A stretch of 64,000 nt of DNA from Pseudomonadota bacterium (GTDB lineage: Bacteria > Pseudomonadota > Gammaproteobacteria > Burkholderiales > Gallionellaceae). A program made the position numbers and the translations under genes. Shown here piece after piece: positions 31,442 through 40,940 of the stretch. The stretch spans positions 1 to 64,000 of the forward strand of contig JAJXUI010000009.1 of the NCBI GenBank assembly GCA_021782995.1, read 5' to 3'. The notes under the pieces are model-generated. The model was not told the origin of the DNA, did not search any database, and worked only from the letters and a program-made list of their open reading frames with translations. Positions within the stretch are counted from its first letter, which is position 1. Every line of letters begins with the position of its first letter.

Positions 31442-31500
31442 CAGCTTATACGACAGGACTTATGTCCCGCCGTTATCGCCAGCAGAAATTGATCCGATGC

Positions 31501-32538
31501 CTAGTGAACGCCAACCGTCATGCCGGCCTTCACAGGATCCAGTGCAATGGTTTCACCTGAATTCAGGCCGCCCAGCACCTCGATCTCATTCTCGCCGGTT
31601 TCCTCGCCGAGTCGGATCTGGCGCAATCTGGGCATCCCTTTGTCATCAACCACATATACCGCGACAACTTCGCTGCGGCGCAATACCGAAGTGGCGGGAA
31701 TCAGCAGTTTTTTGGCTTTACCTACAACAAAATGCGCACGCACAAACATGCCCGGATAGACGCCCTTTTCTCTTGGCGGCAGGTTGATGCGCACCTGGGT
31801 ACTATGCGTGCGGATATCGGCAGAGGGTTGCACCGTAACGGATGCTGCCGATATCCAGCGCTTGAGGGAAGTCAGTTCGACTTTCACTTTGGGACGTGAG
31901 CCGATCTGGCCCAACTCATATTGCGGAACATTCACGATGACACGCATCTGGCTGGGATCAAAGCCGACCATCATCGGCTTGCCAACGGTAACCAGCTCGC
32001 CAATCTCCACCAGACGGGAAGCCACGACCCCGCTGAATGGGGCAATGACAGAGGTATAGGCATGGGCAAGTGCAGACTGGCTTTCACTGGCCTGGCTGGC
32101 TTCGGACTGGGCCTGCGCCATGTCGTAATCTGCCTTGGCCTTGTCCAGTGCAGACTGGCTGATATATTTCTGCTCGAATAACTGGACTGAGCGCTCGTAA
32201 TTGGCCTTGGCCTGGGTCAATGCGGCCTGTGCCTGCATCACCTGAGCCTGGCTGCCTGCCAGCGCCTGCGAGGTTTCACGCTCATCGATACGCAAGATGA
32301 CCTGGCCTTTGCTGACCGTATCCCCTACATCAAAATTGATTTCCTTGATACGACCGGAAATCTGTGCAGAAACGGTAGATTGGCGTACGGCTTCCACCAC
32401 GCCTTCTACACTGTATGTCTGTGCGACTTCACGATATTCCGCCTTGGCAGTCGCCAAAGCATCAGCAGCCCATACAGGATGGGCAAAAATAACAGGGACG
32501 ACAGCCGCCCCTGCAGCCAGCAACATCTTGAATTTCAT
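31501..32538 (-). CDS. RND efflux periplasmic adaptor (HlyD/AcrA family)
   Basis: Signal peptide; VRQSTVSAQISGRIKEINFDVGDTVSKGQVILRID; VIAPFSGVVASRLVEIGELV. Confidence 0.94.
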   Translation of the reverse strand: MKFKMLLAAGAAVVPVIFAHPVWAADALATAKAEYREVAQTYSVEGVVEAVRQSTVSAQISGRIKEINFDVGDTVSKGQVILRIDERETSQALAGSQAQVMQAQAALTQAKANYERSVQLFEQKYISQSALDKAKADYDMAQAQSEASQASESQSALAHAYTSVIAPFSGVVASRLVEIGELVTVGKPMMVGFDPSQMRVIVNVPQYELGQIGSRPKVKVELTSLKRWISAASVTVQPSADIRTHSTQVRINLPPREKGVYPGMFVRAHFVVGKAKKLLIPATSVLRRSEVVAVYVVDDKGMPRLRQIRLGEETGENEIEVLGGLNSGETIALDPVKAGMTVGVH

Positions 32539-32553
32539 AGCGAACCCCCTTTG

Positions 32554-32588
32554 AATATTAGCAAAATCTAATATTAGAATACACTAAT
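32554..32588. promoter_or_regulatory. Tandem palindromic operator for ArsR-type repressor
   Basis: AATATTAG-CAAAAT-CTAATATT (32554-32575) overlapping ATTAG-AATACA-CTAAT (32573-32588), just upstream of adaptor start codon. Confidence 0.75.
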
Positions 32589-32613
32589 ACACCAAGACGT
32601 GCAACCGCTCAAC

Positions 32614-32970
32614 TCATGCTGTACAGAACACGTCCCGCATCAATTCAACCAGTTTCAGCGTACGTTCATCGCTGATCCTGTAAAACACCCGGTTGGCATC
32701 TTTACGCGTACAAAGCACACCTTTGTCGCGCAAAATCGCCAGATGCTGTGAAATATTGCTTTGAGATGTCCCAACATCATCCACAATGTCCTGCACGCTG
32801 ACTTCCTGGTCACCCAGTACGCACAGAATTTTCAGACGCAATGGATGAGCAATCGACTTGATCGCCATCGAAGCCTGCAGTATGTCTTCGTCCCTGTCTA
32901 TCAACTTCTTTGTCGCTATCGCTTCCAATCTACTTCTCCAAAAACTGCATCTTAATGTTTGATGCCACAA
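32614..32970 (-). CDS. ArsR-family regulator, SqrR/BigR-like Cys placement
   Basis: winged HTH AHPLRLKILCVLGDQEVSVQDIVDDVGTSQSNISQHLAILRDKGVLCTRKDANRVFYRI..DVFCTA. Confidence 0.9.
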   Translation of the reverse strand: MWHQTLRCSFWRSRLEAIATKKLIDRDEDILQASMAIKSIAHPLRLKILCVLGDQEVSVQDIVDDVGTSQSNISQHLAILRDKGVLCTRKDANRVFYRISDERTLKLVELMRDVFCTA

Positions 32971-33022
32971 AATACGCTAAAATATCAGCGGTCTCTGATA
33001 AAGACCATAATAATTTAGCAAC

Positions 33023-33039
33023 TGATTATATTTTGATAC
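33023..33039. repeat. Copy of dispersed AT-rich intergenic motif
   Basis: TGATTATATTTTGATAC upstream of gpmI. Confidence 0.45.
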
Positions 33040-33076
33040 TTTTATATCCAAAAAGCCAGCCAGAAAGCTTTAACTA

Positions 33077-34606
33077 ATGAATATCAAGCCTGTACTCCTG
33101 CTCATCCTCGACGGCTTCGGGTATCGCGAAGACCCGGACCACAACGCCATCGCCTTGGCCAACAAGCCGAATTTCGACCGCCTGTGGCAGGAGTACCCGC
33201 ATACCTTGATCCATGCCTCCGAAAAGTCGGTCGGCCTGCCCAGCCACCAGATGGGCAATTCCGAGGTCGGGCATCTGAATATCGGCGCCGGACGCATCGT
33301 ACAGATGGAACTGGGCAAGGTGGATGTGGATATCGAGGAAGGCAGGTTTTTCAGCAACCCCGCCCTGCTGGAGGCCGTTACCAAAGCCAAGGCCAACAAC
33401 AGTGCCTTGCATATCATCGGCCTGCTTTCACCCGGCGGCGTGCACAGCAATGAAGAGCACATCCTGGCGATGGTAGAAATGGCTGCACGCAATGACCTGA
33501 AAAAGGTTTACGTGCATGCACTGCTGGATGGGCGCGACACTCCGCCGAAGAGCGCAGAAGGCTCTCTGAAAAAATTGCAGACCAGGCTTGCAAGCCTGGG
33601 TGTTGGTCAGATTGCCACCATCATCGGCCGCTTCTATGCACTGGACCGGGACCAGCGCTGGGAGCGCGTGCAACAGGCATATGACCTGATCACTCAAGGC
33701 AAGGCGGGCAACAACGCACCGGATGCCATTACCGGTCTTAAAGAAGCCTACGCGCGCGAGGAAACCGATGAATTCGTACATGCCACCCGCATTGGCGACT
33801 ACACCGGCATAAAGGACGGAGATACGGGCGTGTTCATGAACTTCCGCGCCGACCGCGCGCGCGAGCTCACTTGCGCACTGACCAAAAAAGAAGGCTTCCC
33901 CGGCTTCCAGCGTGAATATTTCCCCAAGCTGGCCTACTTCGCCACCTTGAGCAGTTACGGCGACGAGCTGTCCTACCTGCCGGTGGCCTACAAGCCAACC
34001 AAAATCAGCAACTGCTTCGGCGAATACATTTCCAGCCTCGGCCTGAACCAGCTGCGCATTGCCGAAACCGAAAAATATGCCCATGTCACCTACTTCCTGA
34101 ATGGCGGCAGGGAACAGCCCTTCCCCGGGGAAGACCGCATCCTGGTCCCCTCACCCAAAGTCAGCACTTATGACCTGAAACCGGAAATGAGCGCGTTTGA
34201 AGTCACTGACAAGCTGGAAGCAGCCATCGGCAGCGGCAAATACCAGGCCATCATCTGCAACTATGCCAATGGCGACATGGTCGGCCACAGCGGCAACCTT
34301 GAGGCCGCGATCAAGGCCATCGAAACACTCGACACCTGCATCGGCCGCGTCGTCAACACGATGATCGCGCATGGCGGAGAAGTACTGATCACCGCCGACC
34401 ACGGCAATGCCGAACAGATGCTGGACCGCAATACCAACCAGGCACACACCGCGCATACGCTGAACCTGGTGCCGTTCATGTATATCGGGCGCAAGGCCAC
34501 AATGGCATCCACGGGCGCGCTGCAGGATATCACCCCCACCATGCTGACCCTGATGGGACTGCAATTGCCCCCCGAAATGACAGGTAAATCCCTCGTCCAT
34601 CTGTGA
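33077..34606 (+). CDS. gpmI: 2,3-bisphosphoglycerate-independent phosphoglycerate mutase
   Basis: VLLLILDGFGYREDPDHNAIALANKPNFDRLW..GLPSHQMGNSEVGHLNIGAGR. Confidence 0.97.
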   Translation: MNIKPVLLLILDGFGYREDPDHNAIALANKPNFDRLWQEYPHTLIHASEKSVGLPSHQMGNSEVGHLNIGAGRIVQMELGKVDVDIEEGRFFSNPALLEAVTKAKANNSALHIIGLLSPGGVHSNEEHILAMVEMAARNDLKKVYVHALLDGRDTPPKSAEGSLKKLQTRLASLGVGQIATIIGRFYALDRDQRWERVQQAYDLITQGKAGNNAPDAITGLKEAYAREETDEFVHATRIGDYTGIKDGDTGVFMNFRADRARELTCALTKKEGFPGFQREYFPKLAYFATLSSYGDELSYLPVAYKPTKISNCFGEYISSLGLNQLRIAETEKYAHVTYFLNGGREQPFPGEDRILVPSPKVSTYDLKPEMSAFEVTDKLEAAIGSGKYQAIICNYANGDMVGHSGNLEAAIKAIETLDTCIGRVVNTMIAHGGEVLITADHGNAEQMLDRNTNQAHTAHTLNLVPFMYIGRKATMASTGALQDITPTMLTLMGLQLPPEMTGKSLVHL

Positions 34607-35790
34607 GCCTGACTGCCCGCACAGTTTTCCTGCTCTGTTTGTTGCCAGCCTGCCTGCCACCGGCGCAGGCCGACCAGCAAGCTGACCTGGAAAGACTGCG
34701 CGACCGCATTACTGCGCTGCAAAAGGACATGGACAAGACCGGCGACAGCCGCTCAGAATCCGCCGACGCATTGCGCGAATCCGAGCGTGCCATCAGCAAT
34801 AGCCAGCGCGCCCTGCACAGGATCGAAGCCAGCTTGCGCAACACATCACAGGAACTGGCGCGCCTGAAGCAGCAATCGGCGACTATCAATTCTGAAATCC
34901 AGCAACAGCAAATCCTGCTGGCAAAATTACTGCAACAGCAATATATCAATGGCGGCAACGAGTATTTCCGCCTGCTGCTTGACAACAAAGACCCGAACCA
35001 GACCGCCCGCAACCTGCAATATTATGAATATATAGCCAAAACAAGAGCTGCATGGTTGAACCACATGCGTAACAGCGTGATGCAACTGAACCAGTCCACG
35101 CTCCAGCTGCAGAAAAAAAACGCCGAGCAGGCCGCACTGAAACACGAGCAGGCCGCACAAATCCTTGCGCTGCAGAAGGAAAAGAATTCACGCAAACAGG
35201 TTCTGGCTGTGATCTCCCAGCAGCTTCGCCAGCAACGCAGGGAAATGGGCAAACTGCAACGCGATGAAAGCCGCCTGTCACGACTGGTGGGAAAACTGGC
35301 GCATATCGTCACCGAACCCCGACAACCCGGCAAGCCTGCCGACGGTTTCACGCCAACATTGAACTCTAAGGCCGGCGCGTTTGTCTCATTGCAGGGCAAG
35401 CTGCCGCTGCCGGTAAAGGGGCGTATCACGAACCACTTTGGCAACAAGCGCCCCGACAGTCCCGTACTATGGAAAGGGCTGTTCCTGCAGGCCGCAGCCA
35501 GCCAGCCGGTGAATGCCGTGGCCAGCGGCCGGGTCATCTATTCTGACTGGTTGCGAGGTTTTGGTAACCTGCTGATTATTGATCATGGTTCAGGCTATAT
35601 GAGCCTGTATGGAAACAATGAGGCCGTATACAAACAGGTAGGGGATGCAATCTCCGCCGGTGAAGTCATTGCGTCGGTAGGCAACAGCGGCGGAAATGAT
35701 AATTACGGTTTATACTTTGAACTTCGTCACGAGGGGATTCCGCTGGATCCTGAAAAATGGATCAGCAGGAAATCCACCCGGAAACGCTAA
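34603..35790 (+). CDS. envC: Murein hydrolase activator EnvC (M23 domain)
   Basis: Coiled-coil N-terminus and LytM-like PVKGRITNHFGNKRPDSPVLWKGLFLQ..GNLLIIDHGSGYMSLYGNN. Confidence 0.9.
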   Translation: MSLTARTVFLLCLLPACLPPAQADQQADLERLRDRITALQKDMDKTGDSRSESADALRESERAISNSQRALHRIEASLRNTSQELARLKQQSATINSEIQQQQILLAKLLQQQYINGGNEYFRLLLDNKDPNQTARNLQYYEYIAKTRAAWLNHMRNSVMQLNQSTLQLQKKNAEQAALKHEQAAQILALQKEKNSRKQVLAVISQQLRQQRREMGKLQRDESRLSRLVGKLAHIVTEPRQPGKPADGFTPTLNSKAGAFVSLQGKLPLPVKGRITNHFGNKRPDSPVLWKGLFLQAAASQPVNAVASGRVIYSDWLRGFGNLLIIDHGSGYMSLYGNNEAVYKQVGDAISAGEVIASVGNSGGNDNYGLYFELRHEGIPLDPEKWISRKSTRKR

Positions 35791-35808
35791 CCTTGGAAAT
35801 GGATTGAT

Positions 35809-37218
35809 ATGCGCAGTCATCTGGAAAAAATCGGTTTGATCGGATTGGGTTTGGTCGCAGGCATACTGGTCAGCCTGCATTATGCGGCCGTTGCAGAAAA
35901 GGACGATGCCGTCACCGCCCTGCCAGTCGAGGAGCTTCGCAGCTTCGCCGAGGTATTTGGCCGTATCAAGAGTGATTATGTCGAACCGGTCAGCGACAAG
36001 AAGCTGATTACCGAAGCCATCTCCGGCATGCTGAGCGGACTGGATCCGCACTCCACCTATCTTGACTCGGAAGCTTTCAGGGATCTGCAAGTCGGCACCC
36101 AGGGAGAGTTTGGTGGACTGGGCATCGAGGTCGGCATGGAAGATGGCCTGGTCAAGGTCATCTCGCCGATTGAAGACACGCCTGCTTTCCAGGCCGGCAT
36201 CAAGAGCGGCGACCTGATCATCAAACTGGATGACACCCTGGTGAAAGGCCTGACGCTGAATGATGCGGTCAAGAAGATGCGCGGCAAACCCGGCAGCAAC
36301 ATCCAGCTGACAGTACTGCGCAAGAATGAAACCAGGCCACTGCAGTTCACCATCACGCGCGCCGTGATCAAGGTGCAAAGTGTCAAATTCAAACTGGTAG
36401 AGCCCGGCTATGCCTATGCACGCATCACGCAGTTCCAGGAACATACCGCCGAAAATCTGGCGGCTGACCTGCAGAAAATGCTGAAAGAAAGCAACAACAG
36501 CCTGAAGGGCCTGGTGCTCGACCTGCGCAATGATCCCGGCGGCCTGCTCACCGGCGCTGTCGGTGTCGCTTCTGCCTTCCTGCCCAAGGATGCTCTGGTG
36601 GTGTATACCGAAGGCCGCACTGAAGATGCCAAGATGCGCCTGACCGTGTCTCCGGATGACTATCTGCGGGGGACCGGCAAGAGCGACTACCTGAAAGACC
36701 TGTCGCCCGCATTCAAGACCGTGCCGATGGTGGTACTGATCAACGGCGGCTCTGCGTCCGCTTCCGAAATCGTGGCCGGCGCATTGCAGGACCACAAGCG
36801 TGCCGTGATCATGGGAACGCAGTCCTTTGGCAAGGGCTCGGTGCAAACCATCCTGCCGCTGGGCAACAATACCGCGATCAAGCTGACCACAGCGCGTTAC
36901 TACACCCCGAGTGGCCGTTCGATCCAGGCAACCGGCATCGTGCCTGACATTACCGTGGAGGATCCGGCCACCGCAGGCCAGGACAAGGGCCTGCAACTGC
37001 GCGAGGCAGACCTTGAACACCATTTGACGAATGACAGCGAGAAAGAGCAAACTCCTTCTGCACCCGCCAAAGTGATAGATGCCCCCAAACCGGCAACACC
37101 CAAGGACAAGGATGGCAACGCCAAACCCGCCATCACGGAATTTGGCTCCAAGGGCGATTACCAGATGAACCAGGCGGTCAACCTGCTGAAAGGAATGTAT
37201 ATCCTGAAAGGGAAGTAA
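35809..37218 (+). CDS. ctpA: S41 C-terminal processing peptidase
   Basis: PDZ + S41: GLVLDLRNDPGGLLTGAV..LINGGSASASEIVAGALQDHKRAVIMGTQSFGKGSVQ. Confidence 0.95.
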   Translation: MRSHLEKIGLIGLGLVAGILVSLHYAAVAEKDDAVTALPVEELRSFAEVFGRIKSDYVEPVSDKKLITEAISGMLSGLDPHSTYLDSEAFRDLQVGTQGEFGGLGIEVGMEDGLVKVISPIEDTPAFQAGIKSGDLIIKLDDTLVKGLTLNDAVKKMRGKPGSNIQLTVLRKNETRPLQFTITRAVIKVQSVKFKLVEPGYAYARITQFQEHTAENLAADLQKMLKESNNSLKGLVLDLRNDPGGLLTGAVGVASAFLPKDALVVYTEGRTEDAKMRLTVSPDDYLRGTGKSDYLKDLSPAFKTVPMVVLINGGSASASEIVAGALQDHKRAVIMGTQSFGKGSVQTILPLGNNTAIKLTTARYYTPSGRSIQATGIVPDITVEDPATAGQDKGLQLREADLEHHLTNDSEKEQTPSAPAKVIDAPKPATPKDKDGNAKPAITEFGSKGDYQMNQAVNLLKGMYILKGK

Positions 37219-37220
37219 GC

Positions 37221-37625
37221 ATGCCCAAACCGGAAGAACCGCTAACTTACCAAGACCTGTATTTTGCCGAGGAGCCGGCCGGGCAACTTGAGAAGGCATT
37301 TGCGCTGCTTTCCGGGCTGGACCGCATGCACGCCGAAAAAACCGCAGAACCGAACTGCCTGCGCATCAGCTACAGCCTGCGCGATTACTCCCTGGAAGGA
37401 CTGGAAAGTGCGCTGAAACAGTCTGGCTTCTGCTTCAAGGAAAGCCTGCTCAACAAGATCAGCCGCCGGCTGATCTATTACTGTGAAGATGTGCAGTACC
37501 ACAACCTGAGCACACCCGAACATCTCACCAAGTCGCAAACCCATGTGGTGTTTGCAAAAGTCTATGAAAACCATCCGCATGGTGATCATGACGACACGCC
37601 AGAAGAACTGCGCGAATACAAATAA
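37221..37625 (+). CDS. Conserved hypothetical protein between ctpA and moeB
   Basis: Complete ORF tightly packed in co-directional operon; family not recognised. Confidence 0.8.
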   Translation: MPKPEEPLTYQDLYFAEEPAGQLEKAFALLSGLDRMHAEKTAEPNCLRISYSLRDYSLEGLESALKQSGFCFKESLLNKISRRLIYYCEDVQYHNLSTPEHLTKSQTHVVFAKVYENHPHGDHDDTPEELREYK

Positions 37626-37646
37626 TATAATTTAATCAATAAGTTA
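37625..37646. repeat. Copy of dispersed AT-rich intergenic motif
   Basis: ATATAATTTAATCAATAAGTTA immediately before moeB. Confidence 0.55.
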
Positions 37647-37649
37647 CAA

Positions 37650-38402
37650 ATGAACGATCAGCAACTGCTGCGCTATAGCCGTCACATCATGTTGCCGGAA
37701 ATCGGCATTGAAGGTCAGGAAAAACTCAATACTGCACATGCCCTGATCATCGGCGCGGGCGGCCTGGGCTCACCTGCCGCGCTATTTCTGGCCGCCAGTG
37801 GGGTAGGCACGCTGACCATCTGCGACAACGACACGGTGGACCTGACCAACCTGCAACGGCAGATCCTGCATCGCACCACCAGCATCGGCAAGCACAAGGT
37901 GGATTCGGCAAAAAGTGCAATTGCCGACATCAATCCGGAAATCAAAGTTGTCCCGCTGCAGGAACGCATCTCCGCGCAACGCATGGATGAACTGGTGGCA
38001 ACGGCCGATGTGGTGCTGGATTGCAGCGACAACTTCAACACCCGTTATGCGCTCAACCGTGCTTGCGTAAAACTACGCAAGCCCCTGGTATCTGGCGCAG
38101 CCATCCGCTTTGCCGGACAGGTTTCGGTATTTGACATGCGCGACAGTGCGAGCCCTTGCTATCACTGCCTGTATCCGGAAAGTGCGGAAAACGAGGATAC
38201 GCGTTGCGCCGAGATGGGCATCTTTGCACCGCTGGTCGGCATCGTCGGCAGCATGCAAGCGGCCGAAACACTGAAGCTGATCACGGGTGCGGGACAAACC
38301 CTGAATGGCAAGCTGCTGCTGATCGATGCCCTGCTAAGCGGTATCCGTACCATCAAAATGCCCAGGGACAAAAACTGTACGGTATGCGGCGGCCGCCACT
38401 GA
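37650..38402 (+). CDS. moeB: MoeB/ThiF family adenylyltransferase
   Basis: RYSRHIMLPEIGIEGQEKLNTAHALIIGAGGLGSPAALFLAASGVG..VDLTNLQRQILH. Confidence 0.93.
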   Translation: MNDQQLLRYSRHIMLPEIGIEGQEKLNTAHALIIGAGGLGSPAALFLAASGVGTLTICDNDTVDLTNLQRQILHRTTSIGKHKVDSAKSAIADINPEIKVVPLQERISAQRMDELVATADVVLDCSDNFNTRYALNRACVKLRKPLVSGAAIRFAGQVSVFDMRDSASPCYHCLYPESAENEDTRCAEMGIFAPLVGIVGSMQAAETLKLITGAGQTLNGKLLLIDALLSGIRTIKMPRDKNCTVCGGRH

Positions 38403-38426
38403 CCCATTGCGGTAACCTGATGCCGC

Positions 38427-40058
38427 ATGACACACATGCCAGACCCGTCCGGGTGTGATTACCTGATCGTCGGCGCCGGCTCTGCCGGCTGCGTGCTGGC
38501 CAACCGCCTGTCTGCAGATCCCGCCAGTCGGGTCTGCCTGCTGGAAGCCGGCCCGCCCGACCGCAATCCCCTCATCCATATTCCGCTCGGATTGCTGTGG
38601 ATGATGCTGAGCAAAACCCTCAACTGGCGCTATTACACCGAACCGCAGCAGCATCTTGATCAACGCCGCCTGTTCTGGCCGCGCGGCAAGACACTGGGCG
38701 GCAGCAGTTCCAGCAATGCGATGATCTACACCCGCGGTCACCCTGCCGACTACGACCACTGGGCAGCGCTGGGCAATCGCGGCTGGTCTTATGCGGATGT
38801 GCTGCCGCTGTTCAAACGTGCGGAGAACTTCGAGCCCGGCAGCGATGCGTTTCACGGCACGGGTGGCCCGCTCAATGTGGCCCGCCAGCGCAGTCCCAAT
38901 CTGCTGAGCCGCATTTTCGTCACCGCGGCCAGGCAGGCGGGCTTACAGGCCAATGACGATTTCAATGGCGCAACTCAGGAAGGCGTCGGCCTCTATCATG
39001 TCACACAGAAAAACGGCGAGCGCTGGAGTGCGGCTCGCGCCTACCTGCATCCGGTGCGCAGCCGCAGCAACCTGCAGATATTCACAGGCGCCCATACCAC
39101 CCGCATCCTGCTGGAAAACGGCCGCGCCTGCGGCGTGCAATATTTGCGCAACGGCAAGCTGCACACCCTGCGTGCGAGGCGCGAAGTCATCCTGTGTGGC
39201 GGCGCAGTCAATTCCCCGCAATTGCTGATGCTGTCGGGCATAGGGCCGGCAGCCATGCTCAGCCGGCACGGCATCGCCATCCAGCATGCGCTGCCAGGCG
39301 TGGGGCAAAACCTGCAGGACCATCTTGACGTGATGATCGTGCAGCACTGCACGCAACCCGTCTCGCTGGGCATCTCGCCGCGCAACCTTGCAGCACAGCC
39401 CTGGCACATGCTCAATTACGCCATGTTCCGCCGCGGACCGTGGACCACCAATTCTGCAGAAGGCGGCGGTTTCATCCGCAGCGATGCCGCACAGTCCTGC
39501 CCCGACCTGCAACTGCATTTCACGCCCGCCCATCTCGACGAGCACGCACACACGCCGAAACATGCCGCCGACACCCTGCTCGGCCACGGCTATGCACTGC
39601 ACATCTGCCCATTGCGCCCGCAAAGCCGCGGCCATATCGGGCTGAAAAATGCCGACCCTTGCGCCGATGCGTTGATCGAACCCAATTACCTGTCACATCC
39701 TGCAGACAGGCTGGCGATGATCTCTGCAGTGAAAATGGCTCGCAGCATCTTGGCACAACCTGCATTCTCCCCCTATCGCGGCACAGAAATCTTTCCCGGC
39801 AGCCAGGTGCAGAACGACGATGAGATCGCTGCATTCGTCCGTCGCAAGGCGGGCACCATTTACCATCCTGTCGGCACCTGCAAGATGGGGCATGACGCAA
39901 TGGCAGTCGTGGATGACAGATTACGGGTGCACGGCATCGCCGGTTTGCGCGTGGCCGATGCCTCCATCATGCCTACCCTGGTCGGCGGCAATACTCATGC
40001 CCCAACGGTGATGATCGCAGAAAAAGCCTCCGACATGATCCTGCAGGACAACACATGA
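38427..40058 (+). CDS. GMC family FAD-dependent oxidoreductase (choline dehydrogenase-like)
   Basis: DYLIVGAGSAGCVLANRLSADPASRVCLLEAG..RGKTLGGSSSSNAMIYTRG..GTCKMGHDAMAVVDDRLRVHGI. Confidence 0.95.
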   Translation: MTHMPDPSGCDYLIVGAGSAGCVLANRLSADPASRVCLLEAGPPDRNPLIHIPLGLLWMMLSKTLNWRYYTEPQQHLDQRRLFWPRGKTLGGSSSSNAMIYTRGHPADYDHWAALGNRGWSYADVLPLFKRAENFEPGSDAFHGTGGPLNVARQRSPNLLSRIFVTAARQAGLQANDDFNGATQEGVGLYHVTQKNGERWSAARAYLHPVRSRSNLQIFTGAHTTRILLENGRACGVQYLRNGKLHTLRARREVILCGGAVNSPQLLMLSGIGPAAMLSRHGIAIQHALPGVGQNLQDHLDVMIVQHCTQPVSLGISPRNLAAQPWHMLNYAMFRRGPWTTNSAEGGGFIRSDAAQSCPDLQLHFTPAHLDEHAHTPKHAADTLLGHGYALHICPLRPQSRGHIGLKNADPCADALIEPNYLSHPADRLAMISAVKMARSILAQPAFSPYRGTEIFPGSQVQNDDEIAAFVRRKAGTIYHPVGTCKMGHDAMAVVDDRLRVHGIAGLRVADASIMPTLVGGNTHAPTVMIAEKASDMILQDNT

Positions 40059-40067
40059 TAAAACTTG

Positions 40068-40102
40068 TATATAACTGATTATATTATTATATTATTATAT
40101 TT
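40068..40102. repeat. Copy of dispersed AT-rich motif with ATT trinucleotide run
   Basis: TATATAACTGATTATATTATTATATTATTATATTT between convergent genes. Confidence 0.6.
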
Positions 40103-40940
40103 ATCGATTATCGGGCACCAAAAAGCCCCGCTCCAGATATTCGACAAAGCGCTTGCGGTAAGCCTCGCTGCGCAGTGCAGCAATATGTTGTCCGCCTTGC
40201 ACCACCCACATTTCCTTCGGCTCCCTGGCCGCTGCAAACAAAGCCTCACCATGATGCAGCGGCACCACAGGATCACTGTCGCCATGGATGATCAGCAGCG
40301 GAATCGGGCTGACCTTTGCCACGTTCTTCAGGGGGCTGTAATCGTTGTCGATCGTGAATGACAGCGGCCACTGCAAGGGCCAGGTCAGCCAGAAGGCCGC
40401 CAGTTTCTCACGCGCAATGGCTCGGTAATCGGAAAATGCGCTTTCCTCGATCAGCGCACGGATATATTCGCGGTAAGGGCTGTGCGCCACGTTATAAATC
40501 GCCAGCGCCCCGCCCAGGCTCTGCGCAAATATCGCGATGCGTTTATGGTCGATATCTTTCCGCTGCAACAGGTATGCCATCGCCGCATCGATGTCCTTTT
40601 CAGCCCCCGCCAGCGAGGGTGTACCCTCGGAACCGCCATAGCCGCGGTAATCCAGCAGCAGCACGTTGTAATGTTGCGCAGGCAGCCAGTACACATTGCC
40701 GATATGCGTGCTGATGTTTTCTGCGTTGCCGTGCAGATAGAGGATCGTGCCCTTTGCTTCTCCCGCTGCCGGCAGGAACCAGGCAAACAGCTTGACGCCA
40801 TCGCCACTGGTGATCTGCACGTCTTCGTATTTCAGTCCCAATTGATCCGGCGATGAATATTGCTTCGCATGTGGCTGGAAAAATAACGAAGTACATCCGG
40901 CCAGCGCCAGGCACAGCGCAGTCACTAGCCATTTATTCAT
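40101..40940 (-). CDS. Lipoprotein alpha/beta hydrolase (BEM46/YqiA-like)
   Basis: Lipobox ALAGC; GTILYLHGNAENISTH; FAQSLGGALA; HGDSDPVVPLHHGEAL; ATGA overlap with upstream DUF4105 gene. Confidence 0.88.
   Translation of the reverse strand: MNKWLVTALCLALAGCTSLFFQPHAKQYSSPDQLGLKYEDVQITSGDGVKLFAWFLPAAGEAKGTILYLHGNAENISTHIGNVYWLPAQHYNVLLLDYRGYGGSEGTPSLAGAEKDIDAAMAYLLQRKDIDHKRIAIFAQSLGGALAIYNVAHSPYREYIRALIEESAFSDYRAIAREKLAAFWLTWPLQWPLSFTIDNDYSPLKNVAKVSPIPLLIIHGDSDPVVPLHHGEALFAAAREPKEMWVVQGGQHIAALRSEAYRKRFVEYLERGFLVPDNR

Noticed and set aside
35710-37299. 529-aa minus-strand ORF opposite ctpA
   Set aside because: Shadow ORF; the plus strand encodes an unambiguous S41 peptidase.
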